Shown here in pieces: positions 10,560 to 21,281 of a stretch of 64,000 bases of DNA; positions within the stretch are counted from its first letter, which is position 1; every line of letters begins with the position of its first letter. Source of the DNA: Agrypnia vestita. Its lineage: Eukaryota; Arthropoda; Insecta; Trichoptera; Phryganeidae. The position numbers and the translations under genes were made by a program. The DNA is taken from contig JADDOH010014843.1 of NCBI GenBank assembly GCA_016648135.1, forward strand, positions 1 through 64,000, in the 5' to 3' direction. Under the pieces are notes generated by a model. That model searched no databases, was not told the DNA's origin, and worked only from the letters and a program-made list of their open reading frames with translations.

Positions 10560-10862
10560 AACATCCTAAACAGTCCGGGATGGTGCAAGAACAATTGCCA
10601 ATGAAGTATTAAAGTTTTGCGAAGCTGAAAAAGCAAATAATGGACCGATATTACCGTCTGACAGTTTGACAGATAGAACGGCTGCCATTACGGCTTGGTT
10701 TCTTTAGTGCTGCCCGACCAAATTTCTGTTAAAGGCTACGACACCAGTCACCGGACATTCTGTGTATTATGTATTGTGTAATAAATTTTCACCCTGGCAA
10801 CTTCTGTTACGCGACAGGGACGCCCTCCTTCGCACGCCAATTTATAATGGTCGCAATCTAGT
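10395..10862 (-). mobile_element. MITE with conserved short ORF, copy 1
   Basis: The left end has CAATAACTTGGCGTGCGG and the right end CGCACGCCAATTTATAATGG, so the ends are inverted around a shared AATTGGCGTGCG-like core. The whole segment matches 31165-31620 in reverse complement. It is nonautonomous, and the only conserved coding feature is the ORF starting MSQLPSK. Confidence 0.7.
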
Positions 10863-11023
10863 ACAGATATCTTAATAATTTCAATATCTTGTGCGATAGT
10901 CATGTTAATGTTGGGTTTTTCTAATTTTTCTTATGTGTTGTATCCATTAATAATTTTATATATAATAGAAACAGAAGCATCAGAATGTTAGTTAACTTAG
11001 TAAAAACCACTACCAGATTTAAA

Positions 11024-11065
11024 GGTCAACCGGTTTCGAGACGTACCCGTCTCTTCGTCAGGACC
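11024..11065 (-). ncRNA. hammerhead-like ribozyme core (Penelope type)
   Basis: On the minus strand: stem I strand GGTC (11065-11062), core CTGACGA (11061-11055), one unpaired base, stem II GAGAC/GTCTC, GAA, palindrome ACCGGT, then T and the second stem I strand GACC (11027-11024). Stem I gives four Watson-Crick pairs. The core allows any base at position 7, so CTGACGA fits. No Penelope protein remains nearby. Confidence 0.6.
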
Positions 11066-11394
11066 AACACTACACTACTATATTCACAACATTACGGTAT
11101 TGTTAAACTTTCATCAATTTTATCACACGCTTGTTAATCTTGTCAAAGACAAGCCTGCACTAAATAGCCTACAGAACTATCAGGAATCTAACGGGAGAGA
11201 GTGAGAGGGGGCGGGGTCTAAAGTGAACAGAAGTACATTATGCACTGTTTATATGAATGTCATTTTTCTTTCTAACATCACTTTGATTCTCCTTTTTAAT
11301 ATTATTCTCAGTGCTTTAATTTTGAGTAGGTATTTTTAATTTTTTTATATGTTCTTCATAAGTCATAAATAGTATAGGTACTGCTATAGTATAG

Positions 11395-12245
11395 GGTAAA
11401 TTCCTGCTTTAATTATGAGTCGAAAATGTTCAAGCAACCATGACCTCATATCAATACTTATAGCGATATGCGACATCAAAGTTTACATTTTTTTTCAATA
11501 TTTGACTTATTTTTTGTAAAACGTTAGACTATCATTACAGTAACTCATATCGAATATGGAAAATTCATTTCCCTATATTACAAGTAAAATAAAATTAAAA
11601 AAACTTTCCAATGCCAATTGGAAAAAAATTCAATTCGTATTTTCACAATTATAAAATAACGCGAAATTAAAAGATTCATTTTAATGTTTACAAATTTCAA
11701 TGCGACAATGACAGCGACAAAATTCAAACGACAAGTACCTATGTGGACAAATGTCACACTTTCAAATCAGCTGTGAGAGGACGGCCATTTTTTTATACCA
11801 ACGATTTTACCTTTACCCACCAATATTGGTGAGTAAAAAAAAGGTTACTCTTGTATGTACTTCGGCGAGTAAAATATTTTTTATCATAGATGCAAAACGT
11901 TGAAATATCATCACAGTAAGTTATATCGATTTTGAAAAATTCATTTGTTTCAATACAAGTTAAATAAAATAATAAAAACCCAGAAAATCTTCCAATCGGA
12001 ATGTTTACCAATTGGAATTGAAAGGTTTTTAATATTTTATTTGACTTGTGTTAAAGGTAATGAACTTTTCATCTTAGATATAGGTTACTGTAATGATAGT
12101 CCAACGTTTTGCAAAAAATATGTCAGAAATATTGAGAGAAAAAAATGCAAACTTTTAAATCGCTTATCTCCTTAACTATTGACATTAGGTCACGGTTGCT
12201 TGAACATTTTCGACTCGTAATCAAAGCAGGAATCTACCTGTAAGT
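11395..12245. mobile_element. foldback MITE copy with unrelated central sequence
   Basis: The left arm (11400-11635) and right arm (11890-12245) match the complete copies at 3365 and 34641. The intervening 11640-11890 is not part of the family consensus and the outer CAGGG/CCCTG ends are missing. The short frames at 11793-12175 are foldback sequence, not genes. Confidence 0.75.
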
Positions 12246-12366
12246 GAAATCGATATAGATATATGAAGAAATTTTTGGAAATCGAAACAACCTCCCCCCC
12301 CCCTATGGTTTTGAAAATTTTCAAGAAGCACTTCTTGTAGATCATTACAATTTTGTAGTACTGCAG

Positions 12367-12466
12367 TAGTTCACTTCATTAATACTAGAATTAGTTCACT
12401 TCGTTAGTACTACAATTAGTTCACTTCATTAGTACTACAATTAGTTCACTTCATTATTACTACAAT
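12367..12466 (+). repeat. 25-bp tandem repeat, about four units
   Basis: Units of the form AGTTCACTTCATTAGTACTA plus CAATT follow one another with a few substitutions. No function can be read from them. Confidence 0.85.
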
Positions 12467-12599
12467 TTCGTAGTACTCGACATTCACGCGCCTTTTTATA
12501 CATTCTCTCTCTCTGTCACGCAGTCTCTTTCTGGCGTCGCGACGTACGTTCCTCAGATCTATTACAAATGTAAAAAGGGTTAAATTTTTGTTTAAGATT

Positions 12600-13400
12600 A
12601 TTTTTTATTTTCCATAATTAATTTATCCTTAATGAAAAATTGGTTTTCACTTTAGGCGTATTTATTTATTTAACGCACTTATGGGCTTTTACAATATACA
12701 GAATAATTTTTTTTTAAATAATATAAGACAGTTAAAATAAAAATACAGTTAATAGTTACAATAATATTAGTTAAAAGTTAATAATAATAATAATAATAAT
12801 ACAGGAAAACATAAGAAAAACATAAGATAAAATAATAATAAAGTTAAAGGTACAAATAATAATAGTTAAAGGTAAAATAGAAAGATTTATTGTCCATTTC
12901 CATTTCGTTGGGATGTAAACAATTGTATCAGCTTTGTCCTATACACAGTTATACCATCAGCAAAAATGTCAGCCGCCTCCGCATGCTCATTCCCTAATGA
13001 GTGTAATCTGGGAATTACAGAGTTTGCCAATGCATTAGTTCTGACACTTCCACTATAATAGAACAATGCACCGTGTCTCGATGACCTCGATGGAGCATAT
13101 AAGTCGATCAGACTGATAATCTGGGGGCAATCAATCAAACTATTTACGATCCTGTAAAGAAATATTAGGTCCGTTACAGTACGTCTCACAGACAAGTTTA
13201 ATAGTTGTAAATAACTAAGGAGATATTCATAATTGATATCTTTCAAGCGTATATTTAGTTTGTAATTAATAAATCTTAAAAATTTTTTTTGGACTCTTAT
13301 TGATTGTTGAAGCGCGAGAAATGTCCGCGTGCGCCTCTGCATCGTAATGAAGTTCAGCGCGACCTCGAACATGAAATGCGCTCGGAATAGAACATTTCTC
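12600..13400 (-). pseudogene. Jockey/CR1-like retrotransposon C-terminus and 3' tail
   Basis: The minus-strand ORF at 13372-12887 (161 codons) has QKKFLRFINYK, then YLLSYLQLLNLSVRRTVTD, then LIFLYRIVNSLIDCPQII, the region downstream of the RT in Jockey/CR1-like non-LTR elements. It ends at a normal stop and is followed by an AT-rich 3' region whose TGTAAAAGCCCATAAG end also occurs near 33478 and 57110. The RT core is missing, so this is a 5'-truncated copy with an intact C-terminal frame. The start codon in the ORF is internal to the original protein. Confidence 0.8.
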
Positions 13401-13559
13401 GGAGAACCCCGCGTATCCAGCGGCAGTTGCTTGGGTACTTCCCAGTCGGCTTTTGTGGATGATTAATGTTTCTCGCGAAGTCGACTCGGAAAATTCAACA
13501 AGTCAAATTATCGACCGTATCGATGGTGGACTGCAGTCAATTTGCATTTTTTCCTATTT

Positions 13560-13745
13560 CAGCGAGACGTCTATACCTATCAGCCTCAATGTCTGTCTGT
13601 CTGTCCCCTATACAAATCTACACCGTTTGTCCGATTCGGCTCAAATTTGTCTTACCTATGCTTTAGGACTCGGCGGGTAACATAGGCCACATTTCCCCCC
13701 TCCCCTTTTACCCCTTCCCCGCCCAAAATGTGTTATAAGAGACAT
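13560..13745. repeat. dispersed repeat copy
   Basis: Shares CTACACCGTTTGTCCGATTC, the CTCGGCGGGTAACATAGGC block and the C-rich TTTCCCCCCTCCCC with 6890-7030 and with the reverse of the tandem units at 46660-47040. Confidence 0.6.
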
Positions 13746-14580
13746 GTACAAAAACCTGCGTGAGAATGAGGCCGTCAGAATATTCCTCTGTCTGCGGTGA
13801 GGTTGTGCCATTCGCAAAATTCGCGAGCGTGTAAACCGTCGCGTTAGCATTTTGTATTTCTGATGACTGTGTGTATCTTGCTTTATCCTATTTCAAACCT
13901 CGCTCCGTTTGCTTCTTCTGCGTGCGACGATCGATGTCAGCACTCTTCATACACGTGTTGCTGGTGATTAATATCGGCCGATGGTGTTTTTCCGGTGCGA
14001 ACTGTCGTCATCAGAGGTGGTTATGGAACGTGGGAAAACGGATCGTTGACCGTGCATGTATATAAATACAAAATATAACAGTATAATATTTTTTTAATAT
14101 ATTAGCTAAATTATCCTTCACCATCCATACTGTGTTTCAAAATATAATTTATTTTTCTGAATCTATTTCATATATTTTCATAGATGTCTGTAGAATGTGA
14201 AATTACCCTTTTAGGACGCCATGGTTTTTCGCCATGCATCAGTCATCCAACATCTCTGTCATGGGTTGTCCTATGTGTAGTTTTGCTTGACTAGACGATG
14301 AGGAAGCTGTCGCGCCGCTATTAGCATACGACCGCGGGAACTGAATTAATGTAATATATTAGATTCGACTGTACGCGTGTACGCGAGACAGATCTCGTGT
14401 AGATCGCGTGCCGGCCGACACGCGTGACGATCGAACCGATAGTCGGTATTACACTGGTGACGATTTAGCGAACTTGAAAAAAAAATCATGTACGAATGTT
14501 ACAGCGTTCACATCAAAAGGTCATTTTTTGAAATTGAGACGCGTACACGGAATACGATTCACATCTTCTTAGTGCCGAAA
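13746..14580. other. no gene seen
   Basis: Moderately GC-rich patches (13900-14050 and 14300-14460) without a recognised protein. The latter has CpG-rich 8- to 10-base near-repeats such as GTACGCG and ACGCGTG. Confidence 0.35.
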
Positions 14581-14589
14581 ACTCTATAA

Positions 14590-14990
14590 TCCGGGTCTTT
14601 TTCTTTTTCTTCTTCCTTAGCCTTTTTCCCTCCACTGCTGGATGTAGGCCTCTTCCATTTTCTTCTCTGTTTCTCCCCTTTCGCATCCAGGTTCTTCCTG
14701 CTTGCTGGACTATGTCGCCAGACCACCTTTCGGGAGGTCTTCCGACGCTTCTATTTTTCGTCCAGGGCCTCCACTGTAGGATTCTGGGTGCCCATCTAGT
14801 ATCCTCCTGTCGAGCCATATGTCCAGCCCACTGCCATTTTAGTTTCGTAATACGGTCCATAATATCGGCAACTTTTGTTCGGCGTCGTATTTCTTCATTT
14901 CTGATTTTATTATTATTGAGATCTTTTCCATGGCCTGCCGTGTACACTATAATTTGTGTATGCTTTTTTCTGTTAGTGTTCCAAAGTCGT
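14590..14990 (-). pseudogene. non-LTR retrotransposon tail (LKWQWAGH family)
   Basis: The minus strand encodes NEEIRRRTKVADIMDRITKL, then KWQWAGHMARQEDTRWAPR and GRPPERWSGDI, the conserved C-terminal region of one RTE-like family in the window (also at 22330 and 63515). It ends in a poly-lysine-like AAG/GAA tail at 14600-14625. The region upstream of about 14990, including the RT core, is absent. Confidence 0.78.
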
Positions 14991-15059
14991 AAATGTAAAT
15001 TAATTAAGTAGATACAAGGTCTTTATTTTTGAGTGTTGGATTAGTAATAAAGGAATAAC

Positions 15060-15600
15060 TCGGGCTGTCGTAAATCTATGCCTTGTCTGTTTAAGAAAAT
15101 TGGGGCAACAGTTACAGTACAAAAAAACTTTCTAAGATGTCTCTACATGAGAGAGTACGGGCATTATCCTTGGCTTTACCCAACCGAGTTCCTCCAGGGT
15201 ATGCTTGGCTACGACAGTTTACAGACTAGAAGGAATGTGTATCTGATAACGCATTTTTATCATATCATATTTTAAGACAGCGTCAGCGTAGATTGTTTCA
15301 CATTCCAATATACAGGACCAACCTGCCAATGGTTTTGCCTGTTGGAAGAGCTATGCTGAACAATATTACTCTGGATATTGATCTGTTCCATGTCTCTGAG
15401 AGGGTATTCCGAAGCAGGATTCTCCTACACCTGTGATGTGAATGATTTTATAAATCTTTAATATTTGCTTTTGTTTATATATGTTTATATATTTCTAAAT
15501 TATTTACAACACATACGAATTAAATTTGTGTTTGTAATGTAAATGTTACATAAAAAATAAATAAATTGAAATTGAATTGAATTGAATTGAAAATCGCCAA
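15060..15600 (+). pseudogene. Jockey/CR1-like retrotransposon C-terminus, frameshifted
   Basis: Plus-strand residues VQKNFLRCLYMREYGHYP and QGMLGYDSLQTRRNVYLITH resemble the C-terminal segment of Jockey/CR1-like proteins. The frame breaks near 15273 and resumes with RLFHIPIYRTNLPMVLP, VFRSRILLHL and a stop at about 15435. The 3' end closes with a TTGAA-type microsatellite (15566-15592). It is truncated at the 5' side. Confidence 0.75.
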
Positions 15601-15874
15601 AAAACGACGTTGTTTTTTTTTTTTCAGAAAGGTCGAATTATTTCGAAAAAAGTTTTATTCGCGAGCAAGATTTTCGTATAAATGTAAAAATATCTTTTAC
15701 TGTTGTATCCACCTGTCGAAATCCTTCAAATAAATAAGCAAAGCGAACATTAAAGTGTCTATTAAAGTATTGACAGAAATTTCAATGTTTACGTCACTTA
15801 AAACGTCACTTTTAAAATAATACAAAGCAGCATATCTCATTGGCACTGAGATATAACAAATAAGGCATGAGAAT

Positions 15875-16070
15875 TGAAGGGTTATGAATAACAACAGTCC
15901 TTTAAAGCAATGAATTTATTTATATTAATCAAATATATCGGGAGACAATGTTATTGCCCAGAGCTCGAGCCGCGACACACAAATGGTGATTACAAAATGG
16001 CGGCTGACCATAGAAGTATACACACAATTTGATATAGATGGAGCTCACGTCGCTTCGTATTATCTTAACA
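15875..16070 (-). repeat. copia 3' LTR
   Basis: Starts TG and ends CA when read on either strand (plus-strand ends TGAAGGG...CTTAACA). It differs from the other LTR by A/T at the AATGAATTTA site and T/C at the AATGTTATTG site. Confidence 0.95.
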
Positions 16071-16082
16071 CCTCCCCTCGAA
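16071..16082 (-). promoter_or_regulatory. copia polypurine tract
   Basis: Read on the minus strand this is a purine run (CGAGGGGAGG) immediately upstream of the 3' LTR, the expected primer for plus-strand synthesis. Confidence 0.85.
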
Positions 16083-16111
16083 GTCGTGAGCGAGTATTCC
16101 TATTCCTATTC

Positions 16112-16642
16112 TTACATACTCTCATCCATCATACCTAGGTTACGCAGACAATCATGATGTTTTGATCCACTCAAACCTTTCGTCAAAACATCAGCAGGCA
16201 TCTCATCAGTACATAAGTATTTCAAATCAATTACACCTTGTTCGCACATATCTTGCATAAAGTGGTGTCTCACTGCTATATGTTTTGTGCGAGAATGAAA
16301 GTTTCTACTCTGAGCAAGTTTTATGGCACCCTGATTATCGTTGAATAACGTCACACACTCACTTTCAATACCAACGTTACCCAAAACATCACGTAAATAC
16401 ATGGCTTCCTTTGAAGCTTCGGATAGTGCCATGTATTCCGCTTCCGTACTCGATAGCGCAACACTCCGTTGCTTACGTGCCTCCCAACTGATCGGGGCAC
16501 CGGCTAAAATAAATGCAAATCCGGAATATGATCTACGATCTACGGCATTTGCTCCCCAGTCTGCATCGACCACACCGAACAAAGGCAGCCCGGTTCTTTC
16601 ATAAACTAAACCGTAGTCAGATGTACCTTTTAAATATCTCAT
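16112..16642 (-). pseudogene. copia pol, RNase H segment
   Basis: This 176-codon frame is the C-terminal part of the pol polyprotein. RNase H acidic residues are visible in order: D in VVDADWG (about residue 26), E in SSTEAEYMAL (about 67), D in NDNQGAIKLA (about 102) and the closing D in PADVLTKGL. The normal copia stop follows, then the polypurine tract. The frame is separated from the RT segment by a break near 16765. It begins at an internal Met, not a true start. The domain itself is intact. Confidence 0.9.
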
Positions 16643-16727
16643 GATACGTTTAGCCGCCTTCCAGTGCTCAACACTATAATTACTATTAAATTGGCTTAAA
16701 TAATTTACGGCAAACGCTACGTCTGGT

Positions 16728-17846
16728 CTAGTCGATACAGCCAGGTAAAGTAACGCTCCTTTGGTATGGGTACTGTTTCATTATGTCCTCATTCACACTT
16801 ACCGGTTTTTCTAATTTCACATTAACATCTAGAGGCGTCACTGCAGGTTTCCACTCACTCATACGGAATCGTTCTAACACTTTCTCTATATAAACCCTTT
16901 GATTAAGAAACACTCTGTTTTCATCATCACGACTAAATTCAATACCCAAACAATTACTTATCTTTCCTAAATCTTTCATTTCAAACTCACTTGATAACTG
17001 TTTCTTTATATTTTTCATCCATACATCATCATTTCCTGCCAAAATAATGTCATCAACATAAATAGCAATCAACATCAGTCGCTCACCTTTCTGTGCTATG
17101 AATACACATGGATCTTGTGCTAACGCTTCAAAACCTATTTTCATCAGCATTCTCACTAATTCTTTATACCACTGTAACCCTGACTGACGCAAACCATACA
17201 AGGATTTCTTTAAAACACACACACTATCACTACATTCACTCAATGCTTTGTCCCAGCGTTTAGCTGTTTCAATTAGATTCTTATCTTTAATAACTTTTCT
17301 TTGGGAACCAATCTTTTGGTTTGCGAGTAATCTATTCAAAACATCGCTTAGGTGATCCGGCACTTCCATGTAAACCTCTTCATCAAGTGTATTATTCAGG
17401 TATGCAGTCACTACATCCATTTGATGGATATTTAATCCTAACTCGGCTGATACAGCAGCTATCAGTCTTATTGATGAAGATCTCACGACCGAAGACGATG
17501 TCTCATGGAAATCCTCCCCTGGCCGTTGCGAACAACCTTTTGCGACGAGACGTACTTTCTTCCCAGTAGTTTTAGTGCTAAATACAAATCGATTTCCGAT
17601 CACTTTTCGTTGTTTTGGCCTTGTAACTATTTCCCATGTCTTATTCTTTATTTGTGCTAAGTACTCGTCCTCCATGGCTCCTTTCCATGCATCAACATCA
17701 TTACTCTTTTCTATTTCATGCCATGTAATCGGTTCTACAATAGTTATCCCAGCTATCATCTGCGCATTAGTCTCTTCAATATCTGATTCATTTTCACTTT
17801 CAGAATTATCTCTTACTAAATTGTGCTCCTTTCGCGGTCTTTCCAC
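16728..17846 (-). pseudogene. copia pol, reverse transcriptase segment
   Basis: This 372-codon frame holds the copia-type RT. Visible motifs are WKGAMEDEYLAQIKNKTW at the start of the domain, VRLVAKGCSQRPGEDF, HQMDVVTAYLNN with the first catalytic aspartate, LKKSLYGLRQSGLQWYKE, and the catalytic YVDD box in LIAIYVDDIILAGND, all in the expected order. The frame ends prematurely at PGCID near 16728; the pol sequence continues in another frame, so a small indel lies near 16765. Upstream, the linker from integrase is also disrupted (17885-17930). RT residues themselves look intact. Confidence 0.92.
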
Positions 17847-17924
17847 TGAACCGGAACGTATTATACGTGGTCTTCCTCGTCCCCTTTTTTATGGTTCTAT
17901 TAATCTTTCCCATGAGACTGTTGA

Positions 17925-18443
17925 TTATCTTTTTCTTTGTAATAGACCAGTTTCTCTACTTTCACCTGCTTCTATTACAGGCATTCTACTGCTTTCTCTC
18001 ATTTCATCATTTGTGGTTGGATCATTCAATTCTATATTTACTTGTTCATAGTCAGTATCTTCTTCTTCATCAAGTATTTCTTTGTACTCATCCTTGAATG
18101 CCGTTTCATTTATGAATTTTACATCTCGAGTTACAACGATTTTTCTCGTCTTAGGGTCATGTATTCTATAAGCTTTAGATTGAGTATCATAGCCCACAAA
18201 AACTCCTAATTGTGACCTTGAATCAAACTTGCCTTTTTGAGGTCCTTTATCTTTATAATATGCTTTAGATCCAAACACGTGCATGTAGATTACTGTAGGC
18301 TTCTTCCCATTCCATAGTGTATATGGTATATTGCCACTTAAAGCTGTAGTTGGGCACCTAATTCTCACATAATTAGCAGTATTCACTGTTTCCGCCCAAA
18401 AAGAAGGAGGGCTTCCTGCTTGTCGCATCATACATCGCGCCAT
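17925..18443 (-). pseudogene. copia pol, integrase C-terminal part
   Basis: 172 codons continuing integrase: MARCMMRQAGSPPSFWAE, then the SGNIPYTLWNGKKP block and FGSKAYYKDKGPQKGKFD, typical of the copia integrase C-terminal half (the P-Y-x-L-W-x-G-K-K-P pattern). An acidic linker (EEEDTDYEQ) follows before the RT. The frame stops at QRKR near 17925 and the linker is out of frame for about 40 bases. Overlap with the preceding frame places the upstream break just before NRTLVEMA. Confidence 0.88.
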
Positions 18444-19663
18444 CTCGACCAGAGTACGGTTTTTCCTCTCTGCAATCCCATTTTGTTGAGGCTATAAGGC
18501 GCTGTTAATCTCCTTCTAATTCCTTCTTTATTCAAGTACTCTTCGAATGTATTGTTGACGTATTCTCGCCCATTATCTAACTGAAGATATTTTATTTTCT
18601 TCCCTGTCAAATTCTCTGCAAAAGCCTTGTACGATTTGAACGCGCTTAACACGTCGCTTTTGTTAGCTATAAAGTAGACTTCGCACCATCTAGACTTGTC
18701 ATCGATAAAAGTAACAAAGTACTTCTTACCGCCATAAGACTCGTGTCTCATCGGACCACACACGTCCGAATGCACTATTTCTAGTAACTCGCTTGTGCGA
18801 TCTTCACATCCTTTAGAAAAAGGCGTGCATGTCCGCTTCTCTCTTATACAAATCTCACACTGAGACAATTTTTCACCGTCTTTGATGTTTAGCCCATGTA
18901 CTATGCCACTCTTTGCCATGGCTTTCAAATCACGCTCATTAAGATGTCCGAGACGCTGGTGCCACATATCTATAAGTGTCTCTGGGGTCGCAGCTATATT
19001 GACAGCATTTTCGCTCATCCGAACATTATACAAATTACCAACACGGTCAGCACGCATGTGAATTTTGTCATTTTTATCAATCACGATTGCGTCATTTTTT
19101 CTGAATCGAACTTCAAACCCATAATCCGTCATTTTTGACACTGATAATAGATTAGTACGTAGATCCGATACATAGAACACTTTTTCTATATCTATTTGGC
19201 GTTCTTCACTGCCCGTGTCCACTGAGATGCTGACTTTACCCGTACCCGTAATTTGTGTTTTTTCACTATTAGTTGCTAAATTAAGCTCAGAGTTTATCTG
19301 TGTGAAATTCTTAATCACTTGCTTTTGGTTGCACATATGACTAGTGCACCCGCTGTCAATACACCAAATAGGATTAATTTGCTCACCCAACATCACCTCT
19401 TCGGTGGTGCTTAATAACATTGTTGTCTTCCGCTCATTATTGCTATTGCGTTCTAACTGTTGCGCACTCTGTTTATACTTATTGTCACTGATATTTTTGA
19501 CCTTACACTCTTTTGCTAAATGCCCACGACGACGACACCGGTAACACTCAATGTAATTCTTATTATCGCGGTGGTCATGATTCTTCTTCTGAAAGGCATT
19601 TTTTATTGAAACGTTTGACAAACATAGCCCCTTGGTCAACAATTTTAGATTGACGACCCTCAA
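18428..19663 (-). pseudogene. copia zinc knuckle, protease and integrase core
   Basis: 411 codons. Residues 40-53 form a CCHC zinc knuckle (C-x2-C-x4-H-x4-C, in CYRCRRRGHLAKEC). An aspartic protease active site CIDSGCTSHM follows at about 101-110. The integrase zinc region has WHQRLGHL and QCEICIREK; the core has D in EIVHSDVCGPM and D in LQLDNGREYV. The third catalytic acid lies beyond a one-base frame break near 18495, so this frame ends in non-homologous residues (SRWRDV). It also starts out of frame with gag because of an A6 run near 19595. Confidence 0.92.
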
Positions 19664-20210
19664 AATCTTCGATGATTTTGATCTTCAGCGTTTCCGTTGA
19701 TGGCAAATCGTCACGAGATTCGATTGCCGTTCTGAACACGTCGAAAGAACCCGGCAAACTATACAGCAATAATATGGCTAAAAGTTCATCAATAACGATC
19801 AATCCGATTTCTTTAAGTTTTTTGACAACATCAAAGAAATCCGCTATGTGTTTACGTAGGTCACTTTCTTCCTGCATACGAGTCAAAACCAATTTTTTCA
19901 ACAAAGAGGCCTTCCTTGCGGGTCCACTCGACTGATACATAGACTTTAGCTTGTCCCATATAGCTTTAGAAGTTTCTAAGCCATCCAGTGCAGCTAACTC
20001 ACTCGGACTGACCGCCAATAATATATCCGATTCGGCCTTTCCGTCCATTTTAATCCATTCTGCATACTTAGGGTCCATTGATGACGGTTTAGGTAATGAT
20101 CCCGATACGTACTCCCACAAATCATTTTTCTTTAGAATAGCACGCATATGTATCTTCCAGGTGTCGTAGTTATTTGCAGTTAATTGATCAATTTTAATAG
20201 ATGCAGCCAT
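19575..20210 (-). pseudogene. copia gag
   Basis: 211 codons from a good start (MAASIKIDQLTANNYDTWK), the usual copia gag opening with the N-Y-x-x-W motif. The body has ILLAVSPSELAALDGLETSK, ARKASLLKKLVLTRMQE and a DFFDVVKKLKEIG helix typical of copia gag. The frame ends at CLSEEES, just after an A6 homopolymer (about 19592-19597); the zinc knuckle continues in the +1 frame. One base in the A-run would account for the break, so it could be a real mutation, a sequencing error, or less likely a programmed shift. The 5' leader (20211-21080) is lengthened by an insertion. Confidence 0.9.
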
Positions 20211-20267
20211 TTCGAAGTTTCTTCAACTCCATAACAATGAACGTATTCGCATTCCAACGATGTAAAC

Positions 20268-20921
20268 AATACGGAACGTTCAGAATATTTTGAGTTTGTT
20301 CAAATCTTTCAGAACAGTGCTGGATTTATGTCACAGAGACATTATTAATAATTAATAATTTAATTAATTAATTAATAATGTCTCTGTGACATAAATCCAG
20401 CACTGTTCTGAAAGATTTGAACAAACTCAAAATATTCTGAATTGTAAATACTGGTAAAAAGGAATTTAACAAAAATTGGAAATAATATTTCCTGGCGTAT
20501 CCTAGTGTAATGCAAGTATTCGGATGAATTTCATTACACACAATAAAGTATATTGCTCTCAAAATTCCGTAAAAAATCAATGTAGATTTTCTCATTAGCG
20601 ACATCTGTGGGGATTTAGGGGAATGAAAATGGCTTTGTACAGGCCGCATGGAAAAGGCGCTTACAACTCATATATGAAAGCTTTCCACGCAATTTGAACA
20701 TATATACAACTTCCAAAAAAATGAATAAGCATGGTATATTCTATCATGGGTGGAAATGGCGAATGTTACAATTGTGTAAAGTGATCACTTAAGCCAACCA
20801 TAAAAAGACAGGTCATAAGTCCTGTGTACACCCAAATGACTTCTATACCTACTTTCCCATAATTAATACAGTTTCGTCTCTGTGAGATATCTATAATATA
20901 CACTAATTGAATACGGAACGT
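20268..20921. mobile_element. 630-bp insertion in copia leader with 12-bp target duplication
   Basis: AATACGGAACGT occurs at 20268-20279 and again at 20910-20921, bracketing an insertion at 20280-20909. Its left part is a near-perfect hairpin: arms of about 69 bases (20281-20349 and about 20372-20440) around an AT loop. The rest carries pieces shared with 1704-1835 and 55455-55640. A 12-bp target duplication fits target-primed retrotransposition better than most DNA transposons. The element family is not recognised, and the 93-codon minus ORF (20368-20649) is not similar to anything I know. Confidence 0.8.
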
Positions 20922-21066
20922 AACTTCCAAGTCCGCGTCACCTCAACGTGCTCACTTACGTTACGGCGCACTTTGTTTATAACCTCCTTTTTTTACGCAA
21001 AACTGTTCTCGCTTATAACACTGCAAATCCCACTAATTGTTCACGAAATTGTTTATATTTCACTCA

Positions 21067-21080
21067 CTGGGCCCATAACC
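21067..21080 (-). promoter_or_regulatory. copia primer-binding site (initiator tRNA-Met anticodon arm)
   Basis: The plus strand directly before the LTR reads CTGGGCCCATAACC, identical to the anticodon stem-loop region of eukaryotic initiator tRNA-Met (CAU anticodon). The minus-strand RNA would therefore pair with an internal part of that tRNA. Drosophila copia is known to prime from a cut half of this tRNA. Confidence 0.92.
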
Positions 21081-21276
21081 TGAAGGGTTATGAATAACAA
21101 CAGTCCTTTAAAGCAATGATTTTATTTATATTAATCAAATATATCGGGAGACAATGCTATTGCCCAGAGCTCGAGCCGCGACACACAAATGGTGATTACA
21201 AAATGGCGGCTGACCATAGAAGTATACACACAATTTGATATAGATGGAGCTCACGTCGCTTCGTATTATCTTAACA
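21081..21276 (-). repeat. copia 5' LTR
   Basis: Same 196-bp repeat as the 3' LTR with two substitutions. It is the upstream LTR for the minus-strand element and is followed by the AGAAT duplication. Confidence 0.95.
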
Positions 21277-21281
21277 AGAAT

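Larger units (their letters stand above)
15870..21281 (-). mobile_element. Ty1/copia LTR retrotransposon, full structure
   Basis: Two 196-bp LTRs (15875-16070 and 21081-21276) bound an internal region coding on the minus strand in copia order: gag, zinc knuckle, protease, integrase, RT, RNase H. The pair is flanked by the 5-bp target duplication AGAAT (15870-15874 and 21277-21281). The LTRs differ at only two sites, pointing to a recent insertion. Despite this the coding region has at least four frame breaks (near 19600, 18495, 17885-17930 and 16765) and a 630-bp insertion in the leader. It therefore cannot encode its own proteins as sequenced, unless the breaks are sequencing errors. Confidence 0.95.

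Noticed and set aside
12367..12466. CRISPR-like direct repeats
   Set aside because: Contiguous 25-bp tandem units without spacers: a simple minisatellite.
14712..15011. 99-codon plus-strand ORF
   Set aside because: It is the antisense of the retrotransposon tail on the minus strand and has no independent support.
17575..18051. 158-codon plus-strand ORF
   Set aside because: Antisense to the copia pol linker; long frames antisense to AT-rich coding DNA are expected.
19575..19663. programmed gag-pol frameshift in copia
   Set aside because: Copia elements normally have one continuous frame and other frame breaks exist in this copy, so a mutation or sequencing error in the A6 run is simpler.
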